The notes beneath the pieces were generated by a model that was not told where the DNA came from, ran no database searches, and was given only the letters and a program-made list of their open reading frames with translations. Made by a program: the position numbers and the translations under genes. From positions 378,211-442,210 of the forward strand of contig NZ_CYSR01000010.1 of assembly GCF_001458395.1 (NCBI RefSeq): a DNA stretch of 64,000 nt. Reading direction: 5' to 3'. Source of the stretch: Leisingera aquaemixtae. Its GTDB lineage: Bacteria > Pseudomonadota > Alphaproteobacteria > Rhodobacterales > Rhodobacteraceae. Below, piece after piece: positions 18,899 to 27,417 of this stretch. Each line of letters starts with the position of its first letter. The stretch's first letter is position 1.

Positions 18899-19052
18899 TT
18901 GAAAGACTCACCTCTTTGCCCGATATGGGCGGACAAGACGCCAACGCACGCGCCTCTGTCGAAAGGGGTTACTCCCCTAAGGTTACGTAGCGACGGTAAC
19001 GTCTCTGACTGAACTGAGCGGTCATATATGGCCGGGTCTTTTGGAGATGACC
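18899..19052 (+). promoter_or_regulatory. Candidate promoter and structured leader of the decarboxylase gene
   Basis: TTGAAA (18899-18904), 17 bases, then GATATG (18922-18927) is a good vegetative promoter. It predicts a leader of about 120 bases with a hairpin AGGGG/CCCCT (18964-18978) and an inverted repeat GTTAC/GTAAC (18982-19000). Alphaproteobacterial ornithine decarboxylase genes are known to carry a conserved speF leader RNA (Rfam), so a regulatory RNA is possible; I cannot confirm a match. Confidence 0.45.
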
Positions 19053-20222
19053 ATGAACGTACACGTAGCCGGGCAGACTGCTCGCGATTCCGTATCTGTA
19101 TCCCGTCACCTGCAGCACATTGCGCAAAACCACTTCGACCGGCCGACTCTGGTCATCGACAGCCAGGCGGTGGCCCGCCAGTACCAGGCGCTGGACCGCG
19201 GCCTGGGCCGGGCGCGCATCCACTATGCCGTCAAGGCCAACCCGGCACCGGAAGTGCTGGAAACCCTGGTGCGCCTGGGCTCCAACTTCGACGCTGCCAG
19301 CCGCACCGAGATCGAGATGTGCCTGGCCGCCGGCGCGCGGGCTGAGCAGATCACCTTCGGCAACACCATCAAACGGCCCTCTGACATTGCCTTTGCCCAC
19401 AACATCGGCATCACCCATTTTGCCGCCGACGCCCAGGAAGAGCTGGAAAAGCTGGCGGAATTCGCGCCGGGCGCGCATGTCTGCCTGCGGGTGATCGTCG
19501 AGGCCTCGGGCGCCGACTGGCCGCTCAGCCGCAAGTTCGGATCGTCGGCTTCGATGGCGCTGAGCCTGATGGACGCGGCCGCCGGGCTGGGCCTCACCGT
19601 GCATGGCCTGTCGTTCCACGTCGGCTCGCAAACCCGCGACCCGCTGATGTGGGCGCCGGTGCTGGATCAGGTGGCAGAGGTCTGGACCGCGGGCCGCGCG
19701 GCCGGCCACGACCTGAAGCTGGTGAACATCGGCGGCGGCTTCCCGGCCTCCTACAAGACCGAGGTGATGGGCGCCGAGGAGTATGCCCGCGCGGTGATGG
19801 AGCAGGTCAATGCCCGCTTCCCCGATGCCGCTGAAGTGATGGCAGAACCGGGCCGCGGCCTGGTGGCCGAAGCCGGCGCGATTGCGGCCGAGGTGCTGCT
19901 GGTCTCCCGCAAGCATGCCGATGACATGTTCCGCTGGGTCTATTTGGACATCGGCAAGTTCTCCGGCCTGGCCGAAACCATGGACGAGGCGATCCGCTAC
20001 CAGATTTCCACCAGCCGCGACCACGAGCAGACCGGCCCCTGCGTGCTGGCAGGCCCCTCCTGCGACAGCGCCGATGTGCTGTACGAAAAGCAGCTGGTGC
20101 AGCTGCCGCTGGGCCTGAAGGCCGGCGACCGCGTGGTGATCCATTCCTGCGGCGCCTACACGTCGACCTATGCCTCCGTCGGCTTCAACGGCTTTCCGCC
20201 GCTGGACGTGGTGGTGATCTGA
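19053..20222 (+). CDS. Ornithine/lysine decarboxylase, alanine-racemase fold (type III PLP)
   Basis: 389 residues from the ATG at 19053, chosen for its GGAG 6 bases upstream; in-frame ATG and TTG codons lie two and four codons earlier. Eukaryotic-type ornithine decarboxylase fold. The PLP lysine is in HYAVKANPAPEVL (near residue 65), with FDAASRTEIEMCL, SFHVGSQTRD, LVNIGGGFPASY and EPGRGLVAEAG as phosphate and pyridine contacts. CVLAGPSCDSADVLYE holds the Cys-Asp of the substrate site. It makes putrescine (and perhaps cadaverine) for polyamine synthesis. A DUF1989 gene follows. Confidence 0.93.
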   Translation: MNVHVAGQTARDSVSVSRHLQHIAQNHFDRPTLVIDSQAVARQYQALDRGLGRARIHYAVKANPAPEVLETLVRLGSNFDAASRTEIEMCLAAGARAEQITFGNTIKRPSDIAFAHNIGITHFAADAQEELEKLAEFAPGAHVCLRVIVEASGADWPLSRKFGSSASMALSLMDAAAGLGLTVHGLSFHVGSQTRDPLMWAPVLDQVAEVWTAGRAAGHDLKLVNIGGGFPASYKTEVMGAEEYARAVMEQVNARFPDAAEVMAEPGRGLVAEAGAIAAEVLLVSRKHADDMFRWVYLDIGKFSGLAETMDEAIRYQISTSRDHEQTGPCVLAGPSCDSADVLYEKQLVQLPLGLKAGDRVVIHSCGAYTSTYASVGFNGFPPLDVVVI

Positions 20223-20324
20223 CCTCCGTCTTCCGGCACTTGTGATCTGTTCCGGCCGCCGCAGGGCTTGAAACCCTGCGGCATTGCCGTCTTGATGGGG
20301 CAAACGGACGAGAAGGTTTGCCCC

Positions 20325-21182
20325 ATGACTACCGCCCCCGAAGCCCCCGCCGACGCGGACGCCCGCCGCGCGGTCAAGCCGGTGATCTGCTACCCCAACG
20401 ACACCCTGCCGGTTCCGGATCTGCCGCTGTACCGGCAAGCGCGGCAAGCGGCGGTGAAGACCGGGGAGGTGCTGGTGCAGCCTCGCGATGCCGCCTGTTT
20501 CGAGGTGCCCGCCGGGCATTTCTTCCGGATCACCTCGGTGGAGGGGCCGCAGGTGGGCGATCTGAACCTGTGGAACAGGGCCGACCTCAGCGAGCGGTTC
20601 TACTCCGGCAAGACCCGCGCCCTGCACGGCACCCATATCACCGCGGGAGAGCGGATGTGGACCAGCTTTCCGCATCTGCGCCCGATGACGACCATCACTG
20701 AGGACACGCTGGGCTGGTACGGCATCGACCCGTATGGCGGCTCGGTGCATGACGTGATCGGCACCCGCTGCGATCCCTATACCGGCAACCTGCTGGCGGG
20801 CAGCCAGTACCATCACTGCTGCCACTCCAACCTGACCCGGGCGCTGGCAGGCCACCTGGGGCTGCCGCTGGCGGAGGCGGAGCCGCATGTGCATGATGTG
20901 CTGAATGTCTTTATGTGCACCGGTTTTACCCGCGATACCGGCCAGTATTTCATGAAAGCGAGCCCGGTGCGGCCCGGCGATTATCTGGAGTTCTTTGCCG
21001 AGATCGGCCTGCTGGGCGCGCTCAGCGCCTGCCCGGGCGGGGATTGCTCGGCGGAGCATTCCAGCGATACGGCGGCGTGCCATCCGCTGCTGGTCGAAAT
21101 CTTTGCCCCGGCCAAAGGCGCCCTAGGCGATTGGAAAAGCCCGCCGCGAAATGGCTATGACCGCAGCCACGGCATTGGCTGA
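20325..21182 (+). CDS. DUF1989 / urea carboxylase-associated family protein
   Basis: 285 residues from ATG 20325 (AGAAGG site upstream; an in-frame ATG ten codons earlier is possible). Family blocks: FEVPAGHFFRITSVEGPQVGD, the central FYSGKTRALHGTHITAGERM, and QYHHCCHSNLTRAL, whose His/Cys cluster could bind metal, then HVHDVLNVFMCTGFT. DUF1989 proteins occur beside urea amidolyase and amino-acid catabolic genes; biochemical role unsettled. Here it follows the decarboxylase and may be co-transcribed, suggesting a link to arginine/ornithine or amine metabolism. Converges with deoD. Confidence 0.85.
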   Translation: MTTAPEAPADADARRAVKPVICYPNDTLPVPDLPLYRQARQAAVKTGEVLVQPRDAACFEVPAGHFFRITSVEGPQVGDLNLWNRADLSERFYSGKTRALHGTHITAGERMWTSFPHLRPMTTITEDTLGWYGIDPYGGSVHDVIGTRCDPYTGNLLAGSQYHHCCHSNLTRALAGHLGLPLAEAEPHVHDVLNVFMCTGFTRDTGQYFMKASPVRPGDYLEFFAEIGLLGALSACPGGDCSAEHSSDTAACHPLLVEIFAPAKGALGDWKSPPRNGYDRSHGIG

Positions 21183-21334
21183 GCGGGCAATAAGGGTTTG
21201 GAATTCCGGTAAGTGGACAAATTTGGCACCAAATCTGCATAAGGGGCAGAAAGGTCACGTTATTATTCTGTCCAAAAACGCCATTCGCAGGGGGATTTTC
21301 CCAGCGCACAAAATGAAACCAGGTCTTTCAGGCG

Positions 21335-21366
21335 GAAAAAAGGGCAGGGCGAAAGCCGCTGCCCTT
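21335..21366 (-). terminator. Rho-independent terminator of deoD
   Basis: On the minus strand a stem of AAGGGCAG paired with CTGCCCTT (plus-strand 21340-21366) is followed by six or more T (plus-strand A run 21336-21341), 24 bases after the deoD stop. Confidence 0.85.
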
Positions 21367-21389
21367 ACTAATTATCAAAATGAAAACTT

Positions 21390-22094
21390 TCAGCCGAACG
21401 CGGCTTCAAGGGCAATTTCCACCATGTCGCCAAAGCTGCGCTCGCGCTGATCGGAGGGCAGCGCCTCGCCAGTTCCCAGATGATCTGACACGGTCAGCAC
21501 TGCCAGCGCCCGGCAGCCGTGACGAGCCGCCAGCGTGTAAAGCTCCGCCGCTTCCATCTCCACGCCGAGAATGCCGTGGCGCACCATCTGCTCGTTCAGG
21601 TCGGGGCGTTCGTCATAGAACACGTCCGAGGAGTAGATGCCGCCGATATGGGTGTCGGCGCTGCGCTTAGCAGCCGCTTGGGCCGCCGCCTGCAACAGGC
21701 CCCAGTCGGCGCAGGGGGCGAAATTCAGCTCCCGGAAAATACCGCTGGACGGGCTGTTGAGGGTGGTGGCGGTCATCGCCAGGATCACGTCCCGCAGCTT
21801 GACCTTGTCCTGCATGCCGCCGCAAGAGCCGATGCGGATCAGCGTCTTGGCGCCATAGTCCCGGATCAGCTCGTTGGCATAAATCGACAGCGAGGGCATC
21901 CCCATGCCGCTGCCCTGAATGCTCACCCGGTGCCCCTTCCACGTGCCGGTATAGCCCAGCATGCCGCGCACTTTATTGACCAGCTTGGCATCTTCCAGAA
22001 ACGTCTCAGCCGCCCATTTCGCCCGGTAGGGGTCGCCGGGCATCAGCACGGTTTCTGCAATATCGCCCTTGGCGGCGCCGATGTGAATGGTCAT
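21390..22094 (-). CDS. deoD: Purine-nucleoside phosphorylase, DeoD type
   Basis: 234 residues. N-terminal [22 protein letters not shown] with the phosphate-binding GDPYRAK, then [26 protein letters not shown] and the substrate block [17 protein letters not shown]; catalytic Asp in VSDHLGTGE. It cleaves purine (deoxy)nucleosides to base and ribose-1-phosphate in salvage. A BMP-type, nucleoside-like ABC importer elsewhere in the window (35.2-40.3 kb) may supply substrates. GGAG precedes the start. Confidence 0.96.
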   Translation of the reverse strand: MTIHIGAAKGDIAETVLMPGDPYRAKWAAETFLEDAKLVNKVRGMLGYTGTWKGHRVSIQGSGMGMPSLSIYANELIRDYGAKTLIRIGSCGGMQDKVKLRDVILAMTATTLNSPSSGIFRELNFAPCADWGLLQAAAQAAAKRSADTHIGGIYSSDVFYDERPDLNEQMVRHGILGVEMEAAELYTLAARHGCRALAVLTVSDHLGTGEALPSDQRERSFGDMVEIALEAAFG

Positions 22095-22112
22095 CGCTCA
22101 GCTCCAGACAGA

Positions 22113-22430
22113 TCAGATTTCCAGATCGGAAATATCTTTGCCGGCGGTCAGCGCGGCATGGACCCAATGCGGTTTGCGGCCGCGCCCGGTCCAGGTTTCT
22201 TCCGGATTTTCCGGGTTGCGGTATTTCGGAGCGGCCTTGGCTTTTTTTGCGCCCTGGCGCGACGCAGTGGCGATCTCGTCCAGCGAGAAACCGTATTTTG
22301 CGGCAGCCTCCTCGGCGGCTTTCAAGGCTTCCTGGCGTTCGCGCAGTTCTGCTTCCTGCAGTGCTTTTTCAACATTGCTTTGAAGCTGCAGAAGCTCTTT
22401 TCTGCTCATTGCCGAAAGGTCGAAGGTCAT
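22113..22430 (-). CDS. H-NS-family nucleoid protein (HvrA-like)
   Basis: 105 residues from ATG 22430 (MTFDLSAMSRKELLQL), with GGAG 6 bases upstream; two upstream in-frame ATGs lack a site. The N-terminal coiled coil (residues about 10-45, rich in Glu, Lys and Ala) should dimerise. The C-terminal AT-hook-like DNA-binding motif is in YRNPENPEETWTGRGRKPHW. It is a xenogeneic-silencing or global regulator, as HvrA and related proteins in alphaproteobacteria. The leader contains the ecm terminator-like hairpin. Confidence 0.92.
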   Translation of the reverse strand: MTFDLSAMSRKELLQLQSNVEKALQEAELRERQEALKAAEEAAAKYGFSLDEIATASRQGAKKAKAAPKYRNPENPEETWTGRGRKPHWVHAALTAGKDISDLEI

Positions 22431-22446
22431 TCTGAACTCCATATAT

Positions 22447-22479
22447 AAAAATGACACACCGGAAAAACCGGTATGTCAT
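22447..22479 (-). terminator. Terminator of ecm within the leader of the H-NS-like gene
   Basis: On the minus strand a 12-bp stem (one G-U wobble) with a 5-base loop spans 22479-22451 and is followed by TTTTATATAT. It is 72 bases after the ecm stop and ends just before the GGAG of the H-NS-like gene. Confidence 0.8.
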
Positions 22480-22551
22480 TCCTTATGGACTGAATACCAG
22501 ACGCATTTCAGCATCTTTTTTATCGGTTTGCAGAAAACTGCCGGTAAAAAG

Positions 22552-24519
22552 TCAATTCGCTGCAATTTCCGGTGGCCTTGCCAGGTCCACAATGTCGCTC
22601 ATAATTGAATTGAGCTCGAAATCCTTGGGCGTATAGACGCGAGCCACACCCATTGACTTCAGCTTTTGCGCGTCCTCGTCCGGGATGATGCCGCCGACGA
22701 CCACCGGGATATGCGCCAAACCGGCGTCGCGCATGCGCTGCATCATTTCTTCGACCAAGGGCAGATGGCTGCCCGACAGGATCGACAGGCCAACCACATG
22801 GGCGTCATCCTTTTGCGCTGCTTCCACCAGTTCCGCCGGGGTCATGCGGATGCCGTCATAGGTGATGTCCATGCCGCAGTCGCGGGCGCGGAAGGCGATC
22901 TGCTCGGCGCCGTTGGAGTGGCCGTCGAGGCCCGGCTTGCCGACCACGAACTTGATCCGGCGGCCCAGCACGTCGCTGACCGCATTGACCGCATCGCGCA
23001 GATCGTCCAGCCCTTCGGTCTTGTTCGACACAGAGGCCGACACGCCGGTCGGGCCGCGGTAGGTGCCATAGACCTTGCGCATCTCCTCGGCCCATTCGCC
23101 GGTGGTGACGCCAGCCTTGGCCGCGGCAATCGACGGCTCCATGACATTGGCGCCGCTTTGCGCCGCGGCGCGCAGGGCGGCCAGGGCCGATTGCACAGCG
23201 TCATTGTCGCGCTCGCCGCGCCAGGCGTTCAGGCGGCTGATCTGCTCCTGCTCCACCGCGGGGTCGACGACCATGATGCCGCCGTCCTCGGTCTGCAGCG
23301 GCGAAGGCTCTCCCTCGGTCCATTTGTTGACGCCCACCACGATGGTCTCGTTTTTCTCGATCCGGTTCAGCCGGTCGGCATTGGACTCGACCAGCCGCCC
23401 CTTCATGTATTCGATCGAGGCGACCGCGCCGCCCATCGATTCCAGATTGGCAAGCTCCGCGCGGGCGCCGTCCTTCAGTTCCTCGACCTTGGCATCGACC
23501 GCCGGGTTGCCGTCGAACAGGTCGCCGTATTCCAGGAGGTCGGTCTCATAGGCCAGGATCTGCTGCATCCGCATCGACCACTGCTGATCCCAGGGGCGGG
23601 GCAGGCCAAGCGCCTCGTTCCAGGCGGGCAGCTGCACGGCGCGGGCGCGGGCTTTCTTCGACAGAGTCACTGCCAGCATCTCGATCAGAATACGGTAGAC
23701 GTTGTTTTCCGGCTGCTGTTCGGTCAGGCCCAGCGAGTTCACCTGCACGCCATAGCGGAATCGGCGGAACTTGGGGTCTTCGACGCCATAGCGGTCGCGG
23801 CAGATCTCGTCCCACAGGTCAACAAAGGCGCGCATCTTGCACATCTCGGTCACGAACCGGATGCCCGCATTCACGAAGAAGGAGATGCGCCCGACCATAG
23901 CCGGGAAATCCTCCGGTGCGATGCGCGGTTTCAGCTCGTCCAGAACCGCCTGCGCGGTGGCCAGGGCAAAGGCCAGCTCCTGCTCCGGCGTCGCGCCGGC
24001 CTCCTGCAGGTGGTAGGAACACACGTTCATCGGGTTCCACTTGGGCACATTGGTGTAGCAATACTCCGCCACATCCGCGATCATCTTGAGGCTGGGCTTG
24101 GGCGGGCAGACATAGGTGCCGCGGGAGAGGTATTCCTTGATCAGGTCGTTTTGCACCGTGCCCTGCAGCTTGGACACATCCGCGCCCTGTTCCTCGGCCA
24201 CCGCGATATACAGCGCCAGCAGCCACGGCGCCGTGGCGTTGATGGTCATCGAGGTGTTCATCTGCTCCAGCGGGATCTGATCGAACAGCGCCCGCATGTC
24301 GCCCAAGTGGCAAACCGGCACGCCGACCTTGCCCACCTCGCCGCGCGCCAGCACGTGGTCGCTGTCATAGCCGGTCTGGGTCGGCAGGTCGAAGGCGACC
24401 GAAAGCCCGGTCTGCCCTTTCGCCAGGTTGGCGCGGTAAAGCGCGTTGGACGCCTTGGCCGTGGAGTGGCCGGCGTAGGTGCGGATCAGCCAGGGGCGGT
24501 CTTTTTGCATCTGCGGCAT
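22552..24519 (-). CDS. ecm: Ethylmalonyl-CoA mutase
   Basis: B12-dependent mutase converting ethylmalonyl-CoA to methylsuccinyl-CoA in the EMC pathway. 655 residues, shorter than methylmalonyl-CoA mutase (about 710-740), as for Ecm/MeaA. The start RPWLIRTYAGHSTAKASN (residues 8-25), FDLPTQTGYDSDH, and MTINATAPWLLALY are mutase blocks. The C-terminal B12 domain (from about residue 525) has GKPGLDGHSNGAEQIA with the cobalt-binding DxHxxG and LSILSGSHL. It stands alone with its own terminator. Confidence 0.95.
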   Translation of the reverse strand: MPQMQKDRPWLIRTYAGHSTAKASNALYRANLAKGQTGLSVAFDLPTQTGYDSDHVLARGEVGKVGVPVCHLGDMRALFDQIPLEQMNTSMTINATAPWLLALYIAVAEEQGADVSKLQGTVQNDLIKEYLSRGTYVCPPKPSLKMIADVAEYCYTNVPKWNPMNVCSYHLQEAGATPEQELAFALATAQAVLDELKPRIAPEDFPAMVGRISFFVNAGIRFVTEMCKMRAFVDLWDEICRDRYGVEDPKFRRFRYGVQVNSLGLTEQQPENNVYRILIEMLAVTLSKKARARAVQLPAWNEALGLPRPWDQQWSMRMQQILAYETDLLEYGDLFDGNPAVDAKVEELKDGARAELANLESMGGAVASIEYMKGRLVESNADRLNRIEKNETIVVGVNKWTEGEPSPLQTEDGGIMVVDPAVEQEQISRLNAWRGERDNDAVQSALAALRAAAQSGANVMEPSIAAAKAGVTTGEWAEEMRKVYGTYRGPTGVSASVSNKTEGLDDLRDAVNAVSDVLGRRIKFVVGKPGLDGHSNGAEQIAFRARDCGMDITYDGIRMTPAELVEAAQKDDAHVVGLSILSGSHLPLVEEMMQRMRDAGLAHIPVVVGGIIPDEDAQKLKSMGVARVYTPKDFELNSIMSDIVDLARPPEIAAN

Positions 24520-24729
24520 GTCGGGCCTCGCGAGTCAGAGTGTCGGTAATTTTATTTCGTCACGCTGATGTAAACTGCAATTTTCAACCCGTGTCAATTC
24601 GCTGCGTTGCGGCATTCGCAGGGCTGATGCCCGGTTGCGCGGTTAACCATCAGTAAGCGCGCGGTTGAGGTGGAGCTGGATGCGGACTAAAGTCCTTTAA
24701 GTTGAATCGATTTTTAGAAGAATACTGCT

Positions 24730-25773
24730 TTGAAGACCTCATTAACCGGGCGGCGCCTTGCCGAGATCGACGGCCTGCGCGCCATCGCCGTGCTGGCGGT
24801 TGTGCTGTACCACTATTTTCAGGCGTATACCCAGCATTATCCCTATGGCGCGGGCCTGCTGCCTTTGGCGAAATACGGCGATTTGGGGGTTGCGCTGTTT
24901 TTCGTGATTTCCGGCTTTGTCATCACCCTGTCGCTTGCCGGCCAGCCCGGGCTTTGGCGGTTTGCGCTGAAACGGTTGGCGCGGCTGTGGCCTGCGCTGG
25001 CGGTTTGCTCCATTATCACTTTTGCCGTCGTGCACAGCTTTGACAGCGGCTTCAGCCGGGAGGTGCAGGGCGGGCTGAGCGGCTTTGCCGCCTCCTGGAC
25101 CTTCACGTCGCAGCGCTTCTGGCACAGCGCCTTCGGGTTCGATGGCTATGTCGATGTCGTGTATTGGACCCTCGCCATTGAAATCCGCTTCTACCTGCTG
25201 GCAGCGGTGATCTGCTGGCTGGCACCCGCCGGACGCTTTGCGGAGGTGGCGCCATTGGTGCTGCTGCTGATGCAGTCCCTGATTGCAGCGGTTCAGTTCG
25301 CGGTCCCGGGACTGGTGCCGCAGGTGCTGATTGAGACGCTCTTTCTGGCCTATGCGCATCTGTTTGCGGCGGGCATCACCTTTGCCGCGGTCTATGGCGG
25401 GGCGCGCAGAAAGCGGCAGGCAGCGCTGATCTTCTGGAGCTTTTCGGTTGCCCTCTACCGCGCAGAGGATTGGGGGGAGGCCGTGGTCCTTGCCCTGATT
25501 TTCCTGTCGGTTGCCGCCTGTGCCTGGCGCCTGCGGGCGGCCAGCGTGCTGGCGTGGCGGCCGCTGGCGGCGCTGGGGGTGATCAGCTATCCGGTTTACC
25601 TGCTGCACAATTACATTGGAGTGACCCTGCTGTCGCTGCTGCCGCCGGGGCTGTCAGACGGGGCCTATGTGCTGGCCGCGGGCCTGGTTCTGGGGGGGCA
25701 TTTTGCTGCTGTCGAACGCTGTTCATCACCTGGTCGAACTGCCGGTGCAGCAGGCCGTCCGGTCCCTTCTTGA
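24730..25773 (+). CDS. Acyltransferase family 3 membrane protein, apparently frameshifted near the 3' end
   Basis: Membrane O-acyltransferase of the OafA/Acyltransferase_3 type, decorating an extracytoplasmic polysaccharide or lipid. The TTG start at 24730 is the only candidate after a stop at 24715; AGAAG precedes it. The catalytic N-terminus AEIDGLRAIAVLAVVLYHYF, VALFFVISGFVITLS and YWTLAIEIRFYLL are present, with about ten helices. After the seven-G run at 25692-25698 the frame turns to unlikely sequence. One G fewer would continue as ILLLSNAVHHLVELPVQQAV, matching the family C-terminus, and end at 25843. So either a sequencing error, or a real slip that truncates the protein. Confidence 0.85.
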   Translation: MKTSLTGRRLAEIDGLRAIAVLAVVLYHYFQAYTQHYPYGAGLLPLAKYGDLGVALFFVISGFVITLSLAGQPGLWRFALKRLARLWPALAVCSIITFAVVHSFDSGFSREVQGGLSGFAASWTFTSQRFWHSAFGFDGYVDVVYWTLAIEIRFYLLAAVICWLAPAGRFAEVAPLVLLLMQSLIAAVQFAVPGLVPQVLIETLFLAYAHLFAAGITFAAVYGGARRKRQAALIFWSFSVALYRAEDWGEAVVLALIFLSVAACAWRLRAASVLAWRPLAALGVISYPVYLLHNYIGVTLLSLLPPGLSDGAYVLAAGLVLGGHFAAVERCSSPGRTAGAAGRPVPS

Positions 25774-25873
25774 GCGCCGCGCTGATGGCGGCCGCGAGCT
25801 GCTGCCCGCGCCAGGGCCGCAAGCCGCGGCAAAAGGCTTGTAAACCGGGCGGGCATGGGCAAGGCTTTGCGGG

Positions 25874-27304
25874 ATGACGCAAACCGTGGAACTGCCGCTG
25901 TGGCTTTTTGTGCTGATCGTGGGCTTTGCCGCGGTGACCTTTGCGTCGCATTTCCTGTTTCCTTCGGTACGCTGGTTCTTCCGGCGGCGGCTGGAGCGCG
26001 CGGTGGCGCGGCTGAACAAGCGGCTGGAGCGCCCCATCGAGCCGTTCAAGCTGGCCCGCCGCCATGACATGATCCAGCGCCTGATCCACGATCCGCAGGT
26101 GGCCCAAGCGGCAGCGGATCACGCAGCGGCGGAGGGCATCCCGGAAAACGTGGCGTTTGAGCAGGTCCGCCGTTATGCGCGCGAGATTGTGCCCGGGTTC
26201 TCCGCCTTCGCCTATTTCGGGCTGGCGATCCGCGCCGCCCGGCTCCTGTCCAACGCCGTCTACCGGGTGCGGCTGGGCCACCAGGACGAGGAGGCGCTGC
26301 GGGCCATCGACCCCAAGTCCACCGTGGTCTTCGTGATGAACCACCGCTCCAACATGGATTACGTGCTGGTCACCTATCTGGCGGCGGAGCGTTCTGCGCT
26401 GTCTTATGCGGTGGGGGAGTGGGCGCGGGTCTGGCCGCTCAGCCGTCTGATCCGGGCGATGGGCGCCTATTTCATCCGCCGCCGCTCGCGCAATGATCTC
26501 TACCGCAAGGTGCTGGCCGCCTATGTGCGCCTCGCCACCCGCGGCGGCTCCACCCAGGCGATGTTCCCCGAGGGCGGCCTCAGCCTGGACGGCGCCTTGG
26601 CCCCGCCCAGGCTGGGGCTGCTGAAATACATCGTCGAGGGCTATGACCCGGACGGGCGCGACGTGGTTTTTGTGCCAGTGGCGCTGAACTACGACCGGGT
26701 GCTGGAGGACCGGATCCTGACCTCTGCCGCCAAGGCGGGCGAGCGCCGGTTCCGGGCCGGGATCGGGCTGGTGGCGCTGCGGCTGCTGCGGCAGCTGTGG
26801 CTGTGGATGACCGGGCGCCACCGCCGCGCGGGCTATGCAGCGGTGAACTTCGGCCGCCCGCTGAGCCTGGCCGGTTTCGGGGCGGGGCGGCAGGGCGACA
26901 TCACCAAGCCGCTGGCGCGGGAGCTGATGCAGCGGATCAGCGCCATTGTTCCGGTGCTGCCGGTGCCGCTGATCGCGGCGCTCCTGTTGCGCCACGGCGC
27001 CCTCAGCCGGGCCGCCATCGAGCACCGGCTGGAAGATCTGATCGCGGCGATGCCGCTGGCGCATGCCCATATGCCCCGCGAGAATCTGTCCTATGCGGCC
27101 GGCAGCGGCCTGCAGCAGCTGCTGCGCCGCGGGCTGGTGGCCGAATTCGGCGGCCGGTTCGCCCCGGTCGAAGACCGCCGCGACCTGCTGGTGTTTTACG
27201 CCAATTCGATCCGCCACCTGATGCCCCAGGATGGCGCGCAGCCGGGTGGAAACCGTGATTTTTCTGCACCTGCTAAGGGAAATGCTGCATCCGCTGGGTC
27301 ATAA
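25874..27304 (+). CDS. PlsB-like glycerol-3-phosphate/lysophospholipid acyltransferase
   Basis: 476 residues. An N-terminal membrane helix (LPLWLFVLIVGFAAVTFAS) is followed by a PlsC-type acyltransferase core: NHRSNMDYVLVTYL (the HX4D motif near residues 155-160), then YFIRRRSRNDLYRKVL, MFPEGGLSLDG, and VFVPVALNYDRVLED. These four blocks in this order fit the PlsB/GPAT group; the length is well under E. coli PlsB (about 800), as in several alphaproteobacteria. Probably makes lysophosphatidic acid at the inner membrane. It follows the acyltransferase gene closely and may share its transcript. Confidence 0.85.
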   Translation: MTQTVELPLWLFVLIVGFAAVTFASHFLFPSVRWFFRRRLERAVARLNKRLERPIEPFKLARRHDMIQRLIHDPQVAQAAADHAAAEGIPENVAFEQVRRYAREIVPGFSAFAYFGLAIRAARLLSNAVYRVRLGHQDEEALRAIDPKSTVVFVMNHRSNMDYVLVTYLAAERSALSYAVGEWARVWPLSRLIRAMGAYFIRRRSRNDLYRKVLAAYVRLATRGGSTQAMFPEGGLSLDGALAPPRLGLLKYIVEGYDPDGRDVVFVPVALNYDRVLEDRILTSAAKAGERRFRAGIGLVALRLLRQLWLWMTGRHRRAGYAAVNFGRPLSLAGFGAGRQGDITKPLARELMQRISAIVPVLPVPLIAALLLRHGALSRAAIEHRLEDLIAAMPLAHAHMPRENLSYAAGSGLQQLLRRGLVAEFGGRFAPVEDRRDLLVFYANSIRHLMPQDGAQPGGNRDFSAPAKGNAASAGS

Positions 27305-27417
27305 AATTACCCATATACCGCAAAAGTGGTTGCAATATTACTTTGCCAATCCTATCCCTCAGATAACCGCTGCGATTCTGCACCGCGGCAAAAGCACAGG
27401 ATACAAAGGAGGCCATC

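Noticed and set aside
18969..21083. 704-codon minus-strand frame across the decarboxylase and DUF1989 genes
   Set aside because: Antisense shadow spanning two real genes; composition is typical of GC-rich antisense frames and no domain is seen.
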